Shown one piece after another: positions 35,294 to 46,925 of a stretch of DNA of 64,000 nt (position 1 is its first letter; every line of letters begins with the position of its first letter). The translations under genes were made by a program, and so were the position numbers. The stretch is taken from positions 3,100,001-3,164,000 of the forward strand of contig JAJFPB010000003.1 of NCBI GenBank assembly GCA_020881915.1, written 5' to 3'. The notes below the pieces were generated by a model. The model was not told the DNA's origin, searched no databases, and saw nothing but the letters and a program-made list of their open reading frames with translations. The stretch comes from Paramyrothecium sp. XJ0827. Its lineage: Eukaryota > Ascomycota > Sordariomycetes > Hypocreales > Stachybotryaceae.

Positions 35294-35973
35294 TGCAAGG
35301 TCTCGGTGCAACGCAAAGTCTTTTTCCTCTCGATGTTCCCCTTTTATTATTTTCCTTTGGAGTGTTCTATGCTTGAGAATAGCAATACAGTCTGCTCCCC
35401 GAGTTTCGGTCTTAGTGCGCCTACACCCAACTTTGATAGCTTGAATTCTCCCGAGTTTTTCGTGGTGGGGGCGGGGACTGTGAGGAATGCTTCTTCTTCA
35501 CACAGTCTCAGCATTGACCCAGCAAGGCACCGAAAGTAGCGTATGGAGAAAATGTACACCGCGGAATCCAAGAGCCGACAATATTGTGTATTTTTACTCC
35601 AACTTCGAAGAGTTCGCCATTTATCAGTGTCGAACTCGCCTTGAATTCCGCCCGGTAGTGAAAGTATTATTTTGAGACTTACACATGTCACTGTGCACAG
35701 AGCCCTACAGTGCTAGTAGATAGAAGCTTCAAGACCACGAGGTAAGGTATTCAGAAAACAACAACTGCAATGAATTTGTATACGCAAGGAACTAGAATAT
35801 ATAGAAACTGCCTTTTAGTCTATAAAGGCCGTCTAGGATGCGTGTTGCCGTGACACCATAGCCTGCCATGCTAAGAAGAAGAAAGGAGAAGAAGGAAAAT
35901 CATCACTAGTTGAGAATCGTGTTTGGCCATACTAGGCCCCCAAACATCGCTTCCTCCAGACAAAGCACAGAAA
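35294..35973. other. Intergenic, nothing recognised
   Basis: This holds the ELP6 promoter and the 3' side of the MFS gene. It has a single GAGGTAAGGTA word near 35739 and no gene. Confidence 0.5.
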
Positions 35974-38400
35974 TCAGAACTTCTCCATAAAATTCTTTCT
36001 GACGGTCCACATGCGCGCTCGCTTCCCGTACATGTACATGGGAATTGTCATGAGCAGAAGGATGAGCTGGATAATGCCGATCCAAATATAAACCATCTTT
36101 GGACCGTCATCCGCTAGCCAGTGCGTGACGAAAAGACTGAACACCAGGCCATGAATGACATTCTTGGTGAAGTTGAGCGTCACAAGCGCCTCGCCGGCGT
36201 ATTGCCGGTACGAGTCAACGCAGAACGTAATGGCAGTCGTCGAGCCAAGCGAGCACCCAAAGGAAACGATGCCAAAGAAGATTGTCGGCACCATCCAATG
36301 ATCCTTCTCCTCGGCAGACCATCCAAAGCCCATGAGACCAACGCAAGTCGTGATCAGCATGGGTATGGCCATCACCAGCCGGAACTCGGGCTCGTAGATG
36401 CCGCCGTTGCGTCGTGACATGGCGCGGACAATGATGTCACTGATCCTCCCAGCAACACCGGTTCCAAGAATGCCTCCGATGAAGGGGGAGATGTAGACTA
36501 GACCGGTTTGCAGTGCGTCGAAGTTGTAGACTGTCGGATCGCGGTAGATGATGGCCATGGTTTCGGAAATGACAATCAACCAGCCCACGGAGCATGCATA
36601 CGTTATGGCGGACCACAACACGGCAGGATATGCGAAGAGTATAAACGGCCGTACCATGACCTTGAGAAATTTGTCATTGTTCAGGCGTCCGTGATACGGT
36701 TTGAGCTGCTGGACGAAGGATAGCGCGGGTTGTTCTCGAAGTCTATGCGTGTAAGGCAGGGACCTCGGCAGCTCGCCCACATCAGATGCAGACATTTTTT
36801 CGGGGTCGACGCTCATAGCATTTGGAATACCACCGTCCCGGGAGCTGCTTGCGGTGTCATCCTCTCGTGTGGCATCAAGCACACCTGTGCCATGAACTGA
36901 TTGCTCAACAGGTGGCGTACTATGCGTCCCGTCCGAGTCCGAGCTGCTTATTTTTTCCTGCTCGGATGACTTGTTGTTTTCCAAGAGTCTGACGTGGAGA
37001 TCATGATGTCGCCGTTGCGGCGTCGCAGTGCCTCCGGCATGACCAGCAATGTTCTGGTTAATTGAGTCCTGGCCGTTCTGAACAGAGGCAGCCGGATCGC
37101 TCCTGCTCGAGGGGCCGTCCAGAACTCCTGATGATGTGAGTGCTCCTGCGGTCCCGTCTGGGGCGTTTGGCCCAGAGATCGAGTTGCGGTGACTCTGAGT
37201 CCCAAAACGGGAAGACAGTCTGCGCATCATGCTGGGTCGTCTAGACCGTCTCCTGGTGGGGGTTCTGTCCCAGAAGGTCTCAGGTACGAAAAGGAAAAGT
37301 AAGACACCACCGAACGCTACAATCATGGAGATGATGCTGATAACAGGGTCAGTAATGCGCACACCCATTCAGGACCATGGAAACTTACTAGAAGACCCAT
37401 CTCCATCCAAAACGGCCGATGACGACGGCACTGACCAAAGGCACGAGGTTCTTGCCTCCCAGGAGCAGCAGAGTGTAGATACCAATACGGTAAGCCCGCT
37501 CGTGGAGGAAGAATATCTCGGCAATGGTTGCCGAAGGTAGACACTCCACCGGACTCACTGCCATGCCCTGGAAAACGCGAGCTGCCAGTAGGGATTCGAA
37601 GGAGGGTGAGAGTCCAGACCATAGCGACGTTCCGATGAATATGATGGCACTGACCAGGTAAACTGGTCGTTTACCGTACAGAATGGCAATGGGCGAGGCA
37701 ATAACAGAGCCCAGACCCATGCCCATCATGTACAAGCCAGTCGTCAGCGCCACAGTCTCAACATGGACACCGTACTCCTCGGCCACATCGGTGAAACCCG
37801 CAGCGAGCAGAGGGGTGGTGCCACCGCCAATCATGCAGTAGAAGCCCAAAGAAAGCAGAGCGACGTCTCGACGCCAGCTCTGCCAGTTCAAAGGGTCGTT
37901 GGCGGAGTCATCAGGCTGAGGTTCCAGGATAATGGCGCCGTCCGGCGTCTTCTTTTTGCTGCCGTGTTCATCCTCGTAGGGAGTATGGGGTCTGGATGAT
38001 GCAGAGGGTGCCCTCGATGGAGCAGGTCTTCCGGTCTCAGTTCCGCCATGGGAGTCTGGAACGTCTGCCGGGAAGCCGGCAGGAATGGAAGAGTGCGAGG
38101 CTCTTCGGGGCAGGTTCCGCAGGCCGAGCGGCCTATTGCGGTGGGATGCCAGGAGCAGCACAGTTCCTGCGATACGACATTAGAATAACGCCAAACAGGA
38201 TAAATCATGTCTGGTTTGTTTAGAGGGAACATGAGATGCTCACCGGGAACCTCAATGGTTTCCTTGTCGTTGAGGATGCCTAGACTCCATTTGCTGATAC
38301 CGGAGTCGTTCTCTTCGACGTCATCGGGGGATGACCTCTTGAAAAAGCGACTTATGCCTGAGATTCTCGACCCCGAGGCTTGGTTACCTCCTGAAGCCAT
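35974..38400 (-). CDS. MFS transporter with a long serine-rich central loop
   Basis: A major facilitator superfamily permease, probably DHA1-like with 12 spans. Exons 38400-38244, 38166-37389 and 37336-35974 give 765 residues, longer than most because the loop between spans 6 and 7 is about 230 residues, rich in S, R, D and E. Before the first span is the typical D-P-L-N-W-x-x-W-R-R-D. Motif A appears as S-P-I-A-I-L-Y-G-K-R-P-V-Y, with a degenerate start; then A-R-V-F-Q-G-M-A-V-S-P and F-V-P-E-T-F-W-D-R after span 6. The second half contains S-E-T-M-A-I-I-Y and P-F-I-G-G-I-L-G-T-G-V-A-G-R-I-S-D. The N-terminal 50 residues (serine/arginine-rich) are cytosolic. Introns are 77 and 52 nt. The substrate cannot be told from sequence. 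Confidence 0.9.
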
Positions 38401-39394
38401 CACAACTTCACCGCGTAGACTGCAGTCAACACTTCTTCTACCCTTGCAGGAAACCGAAGGCAAGGCGGGAAATAGGAGAATAAGCTAGCATTAGGCGGAT
38501 GAGTTTAAAACCGGCGATCACAACTAGCGCTGGAGATATGACACGAAGAGATGGGGATGGCCCCAGGTCGTCCGATTTATAGGTGAAAAGAGGGTGACCC
38601 TCCGAGTCGCGACAGGATGACGGGCGACGGTGAAAAAGAATGTTTGTTGGGGATGCAAAGGGGTCGTCTAAGATGTAGGTCTTGTCGAGGCAAGGTACCT
38701 TGGGTACTAGGTATGGAAGATTAATACAGGTGATGCAAAGGATGCAATGTCGAAGCGAAAACAGGGTCCACAAGGGTCGGCGTGGAGGAGGCTAGATCAT
38801 TCCAAGCCCTTTTAGGACGGCCAATGCCAAATCTCCAGAGACGAAGAAAGATGCAGCAGGAAGAATTAAAGCAGGCAACCGCGCCTGGGACGAAAAGAAT
38901 CCCCCATGTGGCCCGGCGGTGGCCCAGCGCGGCCCCAGGTGCCGTAGGAGAGACAAGACGGTACAGCATCCGGTTACCTGTAGTGGTTGGACTCATGATG
39001 CCCTACATGCGGCAGATCAATGGGACGTGCCCAGCGAACAGGGCCCTTCAAGCGCCCTAAACGGGTTACCCCTTACCCTGCAGATGACACCCCCCAGCGC
39101 CGCCGCGCCCGCTACCGGATGCAACCTACGTAATTGGGCCCACAAATCCCAGCACCCACCCAGCACCCCGAGCAGAGACGTCGTCTTATATCTAACGTAG
39201 CCTTTCATGCACGACAAGCTCCTGGGCGGTTTTTGGTCAGTTGAGGATAACAAAAGTACGGCGGACCCGCTGCACAACATACTCTATCTGCTTTGCCTGT
39301 CCGTCTAAGCAAGGCAGTCCCCATTTGTGCCCCCTCAGTTTACCTGCACTGCGTTACCTTATTTCCTCCTTGAATACAGGCACTCGCCAGCATC
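38401..39394. other. Divergent promoter region
   Basis: There are 994 bp between the outward-facing MFS and thioredoxin-like genes. It contains CAAGGTACCTTGGGTACTAGGTA near 38690, another AGGTA-type word, and no gene. Confidence 0.5.
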
Positions 39395-40207
39395 ATGCGT
39401 CTCGGCAGCGTCCGCACGGCCCTGGGCAAACCCATCCGGGGCCTATCACCAGCCCACGGCCTCTCACTCCCGCTCTCCCACACCGCCCTCTCGCAGCGGG
39501 CCCCGATATCCATATCCTCATCGGATGCCCCCGTGAAGAACCAAGTTTACGCCCCGTACGTTTCGTCTCGCCCCCCGCCCCGCCCCACCGGCTTGTGATC
39601 ATCTGGTGTTTTGAGATCTGCACCCAATCCTCCCCAAACCAATCTCAAGTGCATGAGAGCCCGAGCCCTCAACTACAGCCCCCGTCATCTCTTCTATGAC
39701 ATTAGTCCGCCTCATTGCGACCACCTTCCCCCAAGGTCGTGTAAGCCGGCTAACCAGAATCCGTCCAGCGTCCGCAACAACGACTCCTTCTACACTTACA
39801 TCTCCCTTTCCACGTCGTCCCGCACGCCGCTGCTCACCTTCTGGACCGCCTCGTGGTGCTCGACCTGCCGCGCCGTCTCGCCTCTGCTGCGCTCCCTCGT
39901 CGAGTCCGGCGTGGGCGAGGCCGAGGGCGGCGTCGGCCTCGCCTTTGTCGAGTTCGACAGCCCGGACATCATGTCCGGCTCCCCCAGCCTCCCCCTCACC
40001 TACATGATCAACTCCATCCCCACCTTGCTGAGCTTCGATGCCGGCGAGGCGCAGACGGAGACCAAGGTCGCGGACGCCCGCAAGCTCGCTGATCGCGAAT
40101 TTCTGGCTGAGTGGATCCGCACCGAGGCAAGGCGTCACGGAGGCCGTGGCGGGGGAGGCGGAGGCTCTGCTGGCTTCGGAGGACTATTCGGCGGCTGGAA
40201 AAGGTAG
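39395..40207 (+). CDS. Thioredoxin-fold protein, probably mitochondrial
   Basis: Exons 39395-39555 and 39769-40207 (213-nt intron; GTACGT donor, GGCTAACC branch, CCAG acceptor) give 199 residues. The thioredoxin-like core is P-L-L-T-F-W-T-A-S-W-C-S-T-C-R-A-V, with the redox pair CSTC instead of CGPC, followed by F-V-E-F-D-S-P-D and the cis-proline segment I-N-S-I-P-T-L-L-S-F. The first 45 residues are rich in R, S and L with no acids, like a mitochondrial presequence (inference). The tail is glycine-rich (G-G-R-G-G-G-G-G-G-S) and ends in G-G-W-K-R. It may be a disulfide reductase or a redox-sensing protein; no closer assignment is possible. Confidence 0.85.
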
Positions 40208-40632
40208 GCCTTGCTCGACAGGACGAACAGCCCCGGTCGTGTATGACCCCATCATCACTGTAATTATATAGAATCTCTCCTGTAGCGTGCGGCGCCATCT
40301 ACATAGCTGCTTCTGGGTGCCAACCATTGTCTATATCCCCACAACATATCCATATCATGATACGACATTTCTGGCCAAGTCATCAAGGTTGTTCGATGCA
40401 GAATACGAGATCATCTGCACCCGCATCGGTTTGCTGATTGGTCAAGCTGTTCCACAAAAACAAAAGGCCGACGCCTATCCTGGTCTTTTACTCCTCATGA
40501 TTCTCATGCTAAAGTTACATGTCCCATATCTGCTCTTAAATGATCAATGTCCCCGACAATCAACATCGGACACATCTTTCGTGTCGTTACACGTGATTCT
40601 CATATGGAAGCCTTGCCTTAAATGCCCACTCA
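40208..40632. other. Convergent intergenic spacer
   Basis: This is 3' flanking DNA of two convergent genes. It contains TTACACGTGATT near 40590; I see no gene. Confidence 0.5.
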
Positions 40633-43509
40633 TCACATGACACTGCACTCCCCCTCCTGCTGCCTCTCAATTCGACTTCGTGATATTCGTTCTCGTTGAC
40701 GCGGCCCGCTCCCTTTGCCGACTCGTTTCAGATCTTCTAATCGCTCCCGAGCCTTGGGGAAGTCCTGAGCTGTGGATTGGTTAGTCTAATTTCCTGTTGC
40801 AAGATAATGGGACGGTGACACTTACCCGCCGCTCGCCAATACCACCGCTTGGCGTCCTCGAGATTGGGCGCTACGCCGATGCCGACCTCGGTAAAGTAGC
40901 CCATTGCATACTCGGCCTTGGCCAGGCCTGCGACAGCAGCCTTCCTTGCCCACAAGTACGCCTCGGTATCGCTCTGTCCCAGGACCCCTTCGCTTCCGGT
41001 CAGATACCACCCACTAAGCGCCAGCTCGGACTGATGCTCTTCCTGAGTTGCCGCGCGAGAATACCACATGATCGAGAGCCTCGGGTCGATTGGGCAGCCC
41101 ATGAGTCCGTACTCATACGCACAAGCCAGTCGAAATTGCGAAAATTTGTATCCAATGTCGGCAGCTTGCTGAAACAGACTGAACGCATAGGCCTCGTCCC
41201 TTATGATGACGTCGTTAGGTTGCGCCGATTCGTAGAGCAAGCCCAGCTCGTGCAGGGCATGCGGGTTGTCTGCATCTGCGCGCTCTGCGGCGCGCTTGAG
41301 CCATCCAATAGCTTCCCGTGGGTTCCGGGGCTGACCGAGCAACCCCTTCAGCAAGATCATGCCCACTTTGTACATGGCAGGCGGGTCGCCTAGCGTCGCA
41401 GCCCGTTTATACCATTGAATCGCTTTGAGCGGATCTTTGCGTGTGCCACCGCCGTCCTCGTGGCCAATTTCGCAGCAGACTGCGGTGCGGTAGGCGGCAC
41501 CTGCATGACCCAACTTCGCTGCCGACTGGTACAACGTGAAAGCCTCCTTGCTATCGGGTTCGCCACCAAACTGCCCCTTACCCAGGGAGTCGGCCATGAA
41601 AAACATTGCCTCAATGTTCTGCACGTTGGAGAGCTTCTTGAGAATCTTATGAGCGTCCACAAGATATCGATCGCGGGCTCTTGATCGGGCTTTGGGATCT
41701 GGCAGATTAGGTATGAGCACCTCGGAAGCTTCGACAAGTCTCTTGGCCAGTCTCAGCGCCGACTCCTGGTCATTCGGATTCGTCTTGATCACCATTCTGA
41801 GCTGTTCCAGTTCCTGCGGTGTCACTGGCGCTTCTTTCTGCTTCGGTGGAGGGGTGCGGCCCTGCACTGGGGGAGACGGCTGCATCTGTGGTTGTGGTTG
41901 TGCCTGGGGCGGAAGCTGATGCGTTGGTTGCATAAGCCCTGGTTGTGTGGCTCCGCCGTAGTTACGCACCGGAGGCGGTTTCTCGTTGGGGTTTACCATG
42001 GAATTGTTTGACATCAGTCCAGCGCGTACCGGCATTGGATGAGATGGAAGTGAGTCTGGGTTCCCTGCTTGCGGTCCCTGTCCTGGCCTCATAACGTTGG
42101 GATTAGTGGAAGGCCCGGGTCTCCCTGCATTCATGGCACCAGGAGGAGCACTGGGCCCTCGAGGAACGGTATCCGCGTAGCCACCGTCATTGAAATTTTC
42201 CTCATACCCTGGATGGTAGGGTTGGACCCGAGGCACAGGAGGCATGGATGGAACTTCCCCTGCCATTTCGAACACGGCTGCCTGTGGTTGACGAAGATTT
42301 GGCTGCGACTTGGCGTGATTCAGGGTGGGCACTTGACGCGGGCCGGTCTGCTGCTGCTCTGGGCCAGGGCGCATTGTCTCTTCAAAGGAATCCCCGCCTT
42401 GTCGCTGAGATATTGCGTCAAAATCAGGTGCACTGGACCTGCTCTGCCCTGGGGGTTGTCCATAACCTTCATTCCCTTGTTGAGGATGGCCTTGGTAGGC
42501 ACTGTAAGCGTCGTCAAACGAGGTGGCGGAATTATGTCGATATCCTAAGCCATTGTCGTACGACCCTCCATACTGGTCCTGTGCCGGGGCTCGAGGATTT
42601 GGAGGGTAACTTCTTTGAGGAGGGGGCCTGTTTCCAGCCGCCGTTGACGGTCTTTGCGGTTGCGCCATATCCCGACCTGCAGGACCATTATATGGCATGG
42701 TATCCATCCGTTGAGGTGGCGGCATCTGCTGCCTCCCCCGCTGATCATTCACCGGCATCGTCATGCTTCGCCCAGGCGGCCCAAACTCATTTCGCGGCGG
42801 CGGCATCCTCTGCTGCTGATTGTACCCGTCATTGTAGTCTCCGTAACCGCCGCCGCCTTGAGGTTGACCAGGTGGGCCTCTTCGTGGTTCCGGATAATCT
42901 TGGCCCTGGTAAGGACGTGGCGCAGGCCCTCTTCCCTGATTCATGGGTGGTTGTCCGTATGCTCCTTGACTCCGTTGGCTCTCGGAGCTGGCTCTGCTAG
43001 AAGGCCCCCTGGGTCGCTGTCCGTTCAGGCTCATGCTAGACATCTGATCCGTGACCTGCTGCTCATAGTCATAGTCTCCTCCGCGGCCCTGGTTCGCATA
43101 ACCGCCGCCGTTGAAGCCAGCTTGTCGAGGACTAGTCGGCGCTTGGCCTGGCGACTGTCTGTATTGGACTAGCAAGGTGTTAGACGAGAATGATGCAGCA
43201 CATGTTTTTCTACCTACCATTTGGGTCAGAATGTGATCCGTAGGGACCTGGCCTCCCGCCGCCGCGTCCCGGTCCCGGCCCGGGACCGTAGGGATCACGA
43301 GGCGGCGGTGCCCTTCTGTAGGCGGCTTCTTGAGACTGGTCTCCAGGACCTTGCCCATAAGCATCATTATATCCATCGCGGGCATAGTCGCCTTGGTAAT
43401 CGTTGTATTGTTGCTGCGCGCCATAGCCAGGTCCCCGCGGTCCGGCTCGGGGAGCTGCGGGCCCGTTGTACGAGCGTTGCTGACCGCCGTACCCCGGATC
43501 GTATGCCAT
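40633..43509 (-). CDS. Chitin synthase activator, Skt5/Chs4 type, SEL1 repeats and CaaX box
   Basis: This is a membrane-tethered activator and targeting factor for class IV chitin synthase (yeast Chs3), by family knowledge. Exons 43509-43218, 43168-40826 and 40769-40633 give 923 residues. Residues 1 to about 580 are a disordered P/Q/G/N-rich region (R-M-P-P-P-R, Q-P-Q-G-G-G-G-Y). From about 600 to 880 there is a run of SEL1-type TPR-like repeats (A-x-x-L-G-x-x-Y/A-x-x-G-x-x-x; for example H-A-L-H-E-L-G-L-L-Y-E-S and S-Q-F-R-L-A-C-A-Y-E-Y-G). The third exon was found by splicing through a 56-nt intron with a GACTAACC branch. It encodes a basic, R-rich tail ending C-S-V-M, a perfect CaaX prenylation signal, as in yeast Skt5. 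That ending strongly supports the splice model. Intron 1 is only 49 nt. Confidence 0.92.
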
Positions 43510-44346
43510 TGCGGGTTCTGGAGACCCAGATGCGAGCCCTTGTTCGGCGAGAGGGCTTGTGGTGGTCGCTAAAGTTGGACAAAAGAAAATCCCATGCTAG
43601 GGAAGCAGCCTTTGGTCGCAGAGAAGAGGAAGGACGAGGCTCCACCGAAATCTAGAGCACCATTGCCAGGGTCGAGGGCTTCGTGAGAAGAACGGTGGTG
43701 TCGCGAAAAGCTCGAGATCAGGGACGCAGAATTTGGAGCGAGACTTTTGTCGCTCTCCTTCTTTGTGCGCGAAAGTGGCTCGTGGACGTTGAATCACGAT
43801 GACCCCGACAAGCGCCCCTGTGCGAGACACAGATGCGCAGCGGGGGCTGGTTGGGGTAAGGAAACGGTATGCTCGTCAGAAGGGGGCGGCTCGCTTGCAG
43901 CAATAGCCGCTCGTGGGTAACTGCAGGTCGCACGGGATCGACGGGCGGCTCTTCTTCTGACTCGTTTGGTTGAGAATGTGCGTGCGTATCGTCCGCCGGT
44001 TATATCAAGCGGCTGGCAGCAGCTTTGCAAGCCAATTCAGGAGAGGTAAAATTAAGGCAAAGTACCTTAGGCAGAGGAGTTGTAACAGATTTCAACATTC
44101 TATTCCTGATACCTAACTTACCTACTACTAGTACCCACCTAAGGTCGTTCCGGGACAGCCAACGGGTCCCCATAATCAATGCTCAAAGGAACTGTAAGGG
44201 TGCCAGACACCCCCTAACTGAGGTGGGCGACGCTAAGAGGAGCAAGGGTCCGAGCTGCCTTACGCCCACGGGTGGTACCTCTCAGTCAGACAGCCCTCAG
44301 CAAAAGATACCTTCCTGCCCACCAAGGCTGCACCCAACGGGTGGTT

Positions 44347-44364
44347 CCCGAACCCGAACCCGAA
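44347..44364. repeat. CCCGAA x3 short tandem repeat
   Basis: There are three perfect hexamer copies in noncoding DNA. No function is evident. Confidence 0.8.
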
Positions 44365-44841
44365 CCTCTGCAAATGCCGGTGCGAATTCCAAGGCCTGGC
44401 AGGACTCGCTGAGCTCCACAAACGCTGCCATTTCGGTCTGCCAGTGGCTCGTTCATGTGCCTCTGCCAGGCAATGTCAGGAATGGATGATGGCTGGATGT
44501 CGTCTATACCAGCTGGGCGGCATCTGGTCATCTCAAAGTTAAGATGCAAATGGCCAAACCGGCATTCCTTCTTGAAAACCCCGGTGCGGCACCTTGTAGA
44601 TTGGAAGGGTGTGATAAACCGGCACTTGCAGTGGTCACACAACCCCCCGTACGGTACCTGATGATCATTCCCAGGAAACGAATCAGACCCAGAGAACTGG
44701 TAGGCGCCGTTGGCTGACAACTCCCTAAGAGGCCGTGGTCAGCCCTAGAGATTCCAGCTCCCGTCCCTGGTCCATTTGTCTTCGTCTTCTTCTAACGTAA
44801 GGTACCTAGGTAAGGTGCCTCATTGCACACCTCCATCCTCG

Positions 44842-44966
44842 CCGAATTCTAAAAGGGACATAACAGTAATATCACCGTTTTAATCACTAAAATGACAAAC
44901 TATAATACTATTCAGTGATCAAAACGGTAATAGTACCATTACATCCTTTTTAGAATACGGTGGGTG
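44842..44966 (-). mobile_element. MITE-like palindromic element, copy B
   Basis: This is an AT-rich hairpin of about 111 bp with perfect 9-bp ends (ATTCTAAAA ... TTTTAGAAT). The ends continue as arms of roughly 42 bp with about 9 mismatches, nearly all transitions, including ACCGTTTT-ATCACT in both arms. It is homologous to copy A at 15861-15975 in reverse orientation, and homology extends outward on one side through CACCCACCGTATT. There is no ORF. This fits a non-autonomous DNA transposon; the transition-biased divergence may reflect repeat-induced point mutation or ordinary decay. Confidence 0.75.
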
Positions 44967-46131
44967 TGCTGCTAGGTACAATGAAAAACCAACGCCTAGT
45001 GGACCATCCATAAGGTAAGATAGGTAGGAGGTATCACCAGAAACCCTCCTTCATCACAGAGTCTCACAAGCCCCCACCACAAACCATAAATCAAAGCTAG
45101 GTGCGGTGAAAGAGGTAAGGGAGTGGCGGGCACCAGGTTACTGGGCACATCTGTGCATGGCAACTCGTCAGCTTTTGAAACCAAGAGCGGCAAGGCCCAG
45201 TCACAAATCTGCAATTTCGCTGTAACTGGGACTGCTCCGGCACATGCTGATCGGCCTGTATGCTCGACATTTTTAGATCGCTGCTCACACGCAGGAATCG
45301 ACACCCGCCGTGACGTCCAATATTCACATTGGTATCGGAATAATGGACAATGCAGTTGGCCCCATAGATTGGATGGAAGTCCTAACCACCGGTCGGGAGA
45401 AACCGTCCGTGTGCCATGTTGCCAAGTGCGCGTGGTCGAATAGCATCCAAGGACGGACCTAAATAAAGGGCGGCAGCTCCAGACCATGTGCGACTGTTTC
45501 AGATTCGCCTGACCACTGGGCAATGTGAAACCAGCATCCCTCCTGCCATTCATGCAGAAGCATGAGATCAGAAAGTACGGATTCACTCTCTCAACAAAGA
45601 TGCAAACGCACCAAGCCTGAACCACGAGCTGGCAGTACGCAGCCTCGTTGTCTTTACTCAACCTTCGAATGCGTCCAAATAAATTAGGCCAGGCCTGACT
45701 CAGCATCTTGTTGACCATGGCTAGGGCTCAGAGCTGAATAACATGTAGTAGCCCTCTGCCCACCACGCCAGTGTTGACCATGATCTCCGTCTTGTTTCGC
45801 AATGCCCGCGCATCACACACCGGTCCGGCCGTTTCGACCTTTCTGGGGGAGCCTGTAGTAGCCCTTATGGCTACGAGAGAGGCATTCAATTCACAAGGAC
45901 AAATTCGAGCGCGCATGCTGATATAGTAGAATGGACGAAAACCGTGGCTTTCATCTGATGATCAAATATGCTACCCAACGCCTTGACCCATTACAGTTGA
46001 ATGAAAACCGTCAACATTCCCATCTAGACGCCTCTACCACATAGTCCTCTACCACACAACCCAATCATGTGCCCAGCGCCGCGTTACCCAACCAAAGACC
46101 ATGTTCTGCTACAGCATGGCTGGGGCACAGC

Positions 46132-46540
46132 TCAGTCGGGTCGCTTCCAACCACACACACAGGTCTCGCCCTTTTGTAGGCCGGGTCGACTAGCCGCGCT
46201 CACAGCCCCATGGTATTTGTTTCGACAAGTCATTTGAATCAGACCGCTTCCGGAATTCGCACTAGCCATGGCCCTGGTTCTGTAGACGAATGTCCTCGTT
46301 GTGAGACTTGCTTCACGGTCGTCTGGAAAGACTGCCTGCAGTCCAGGAGAACTTGGGGTTGGTTGTGAAGTTGCACTAAGCACGTCCAGGACGTCTAGCC
46401 CGGCCATAAGGAGTTCCTTGCCAAACTGGAGCAGTGCGGTGATTGTGCGCTGCTGTAGAACACGTGAGATATTTATCAAAAGAATGGACCGTCCGGGAAG
46501 TACTTACCAGTGCTTCAGCTGCAAAGATGATTTGGTCCAT
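46132..46540 (-). CDS. Small hypothetical protein, two exons
   Basis: I do not recognise the family. Exons 46540-46508 and 46452-46132 are separated by a 55-nt intron with a GTAAGT donor and a CTACAG acceptor, both phase 0, giving 117 residues. Splicing yields M-D-Q-I-I-F-A-A-E-A-L joined to Q-R-T-I-T-A-L-L-Q-F-G-K-E-L-L-M-A-G-L-D-V-L-D-V-L, which reads as one amphipathic helix. That continuity is the best argument for a real gene. The C-terminal half has three cysteines (T-C-R-N-K, T-C-V-C-G-W) and is basic. The acceptor is a tandem CAGCAG (NAGNAG), allowing a variant one glutamine shorter. Confidence 0.5.
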
Positions 46541-46882
46541 CTTGTGTGTTTCCAAAGCTTTCTCTCTGGTGTTTGTCGGAAGATTTGAGGTTTCGAGGGT
46601 GGTAAACGGAGGGAGATGGGCTTATGCTTTTTGGGACTGGAGAAGCAAGCACCTATAGTTAAGGTACGAGGTAAACCTCGTCTTCCGTTCGTACCATGCG
46701 TCTTCATTCGGGCCAAGCAGCTCGCTGAGGACAATTCACTCGTGCCTATCTAAGTCAAGGGACATGTGGTGGGGCTGTAAGGTAGTGAATGAACATTCGA
46801 CCCAAGCACACCGCTCCCAGACGCAAACAACGACTGAATAGTCACAAAATATCAACCCACAGGCGAATTCACTCGTGCCTAT
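46541..46882. other. Intergenic, contains one arm of a duplication
   Basis: This spacer carries the first copy of the 59-60-bp repeat described below and no gene. Confidence 0.5.
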
Positions 46883-46925
46883 CTAAGTCAAGGAAAAACG
46901 TGGTGCGGCTGTAAGGTAGTGAATG
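46733..46925. repeat. Direct duplication of about 60 bp at the APH-like 3' end
   Basis: Copies at 46733-46791 and 46866-46925 share AATTCACTCGTGCCTATC, then TAAGTCAAGG and GGCTGTAAGGTAGTGAATG, with a few differences. Related fragments (CCCACAGGCG, CGCAAACAAC) recur after each copy, so the original duplicated unit was probably longer. The second copy contains the stop and last 13 codons of the APH-like gene. Confidence 0.85.

Larger units (their letters stand above)
43510..46131. other. Gene-poor region with a MITE-like element
   Basis: There are 2.6 kb holding the CHS4-like promoter, simple repeats, AGGTA words (44798-44820) and the hairpin element at 44842-44966. A 240-codon minus frame at 44996-45718 has an incoherent translation and no splice support, so it is not called. 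Confidence 0.5.

Noticed and set aside
44996..45718. 240-codon minus-strand frame
   Set aside because: The translation lacks any motif or regular pattern, composition is random-like, and the region lies beside a transposon-like element; chance opening is more likely.
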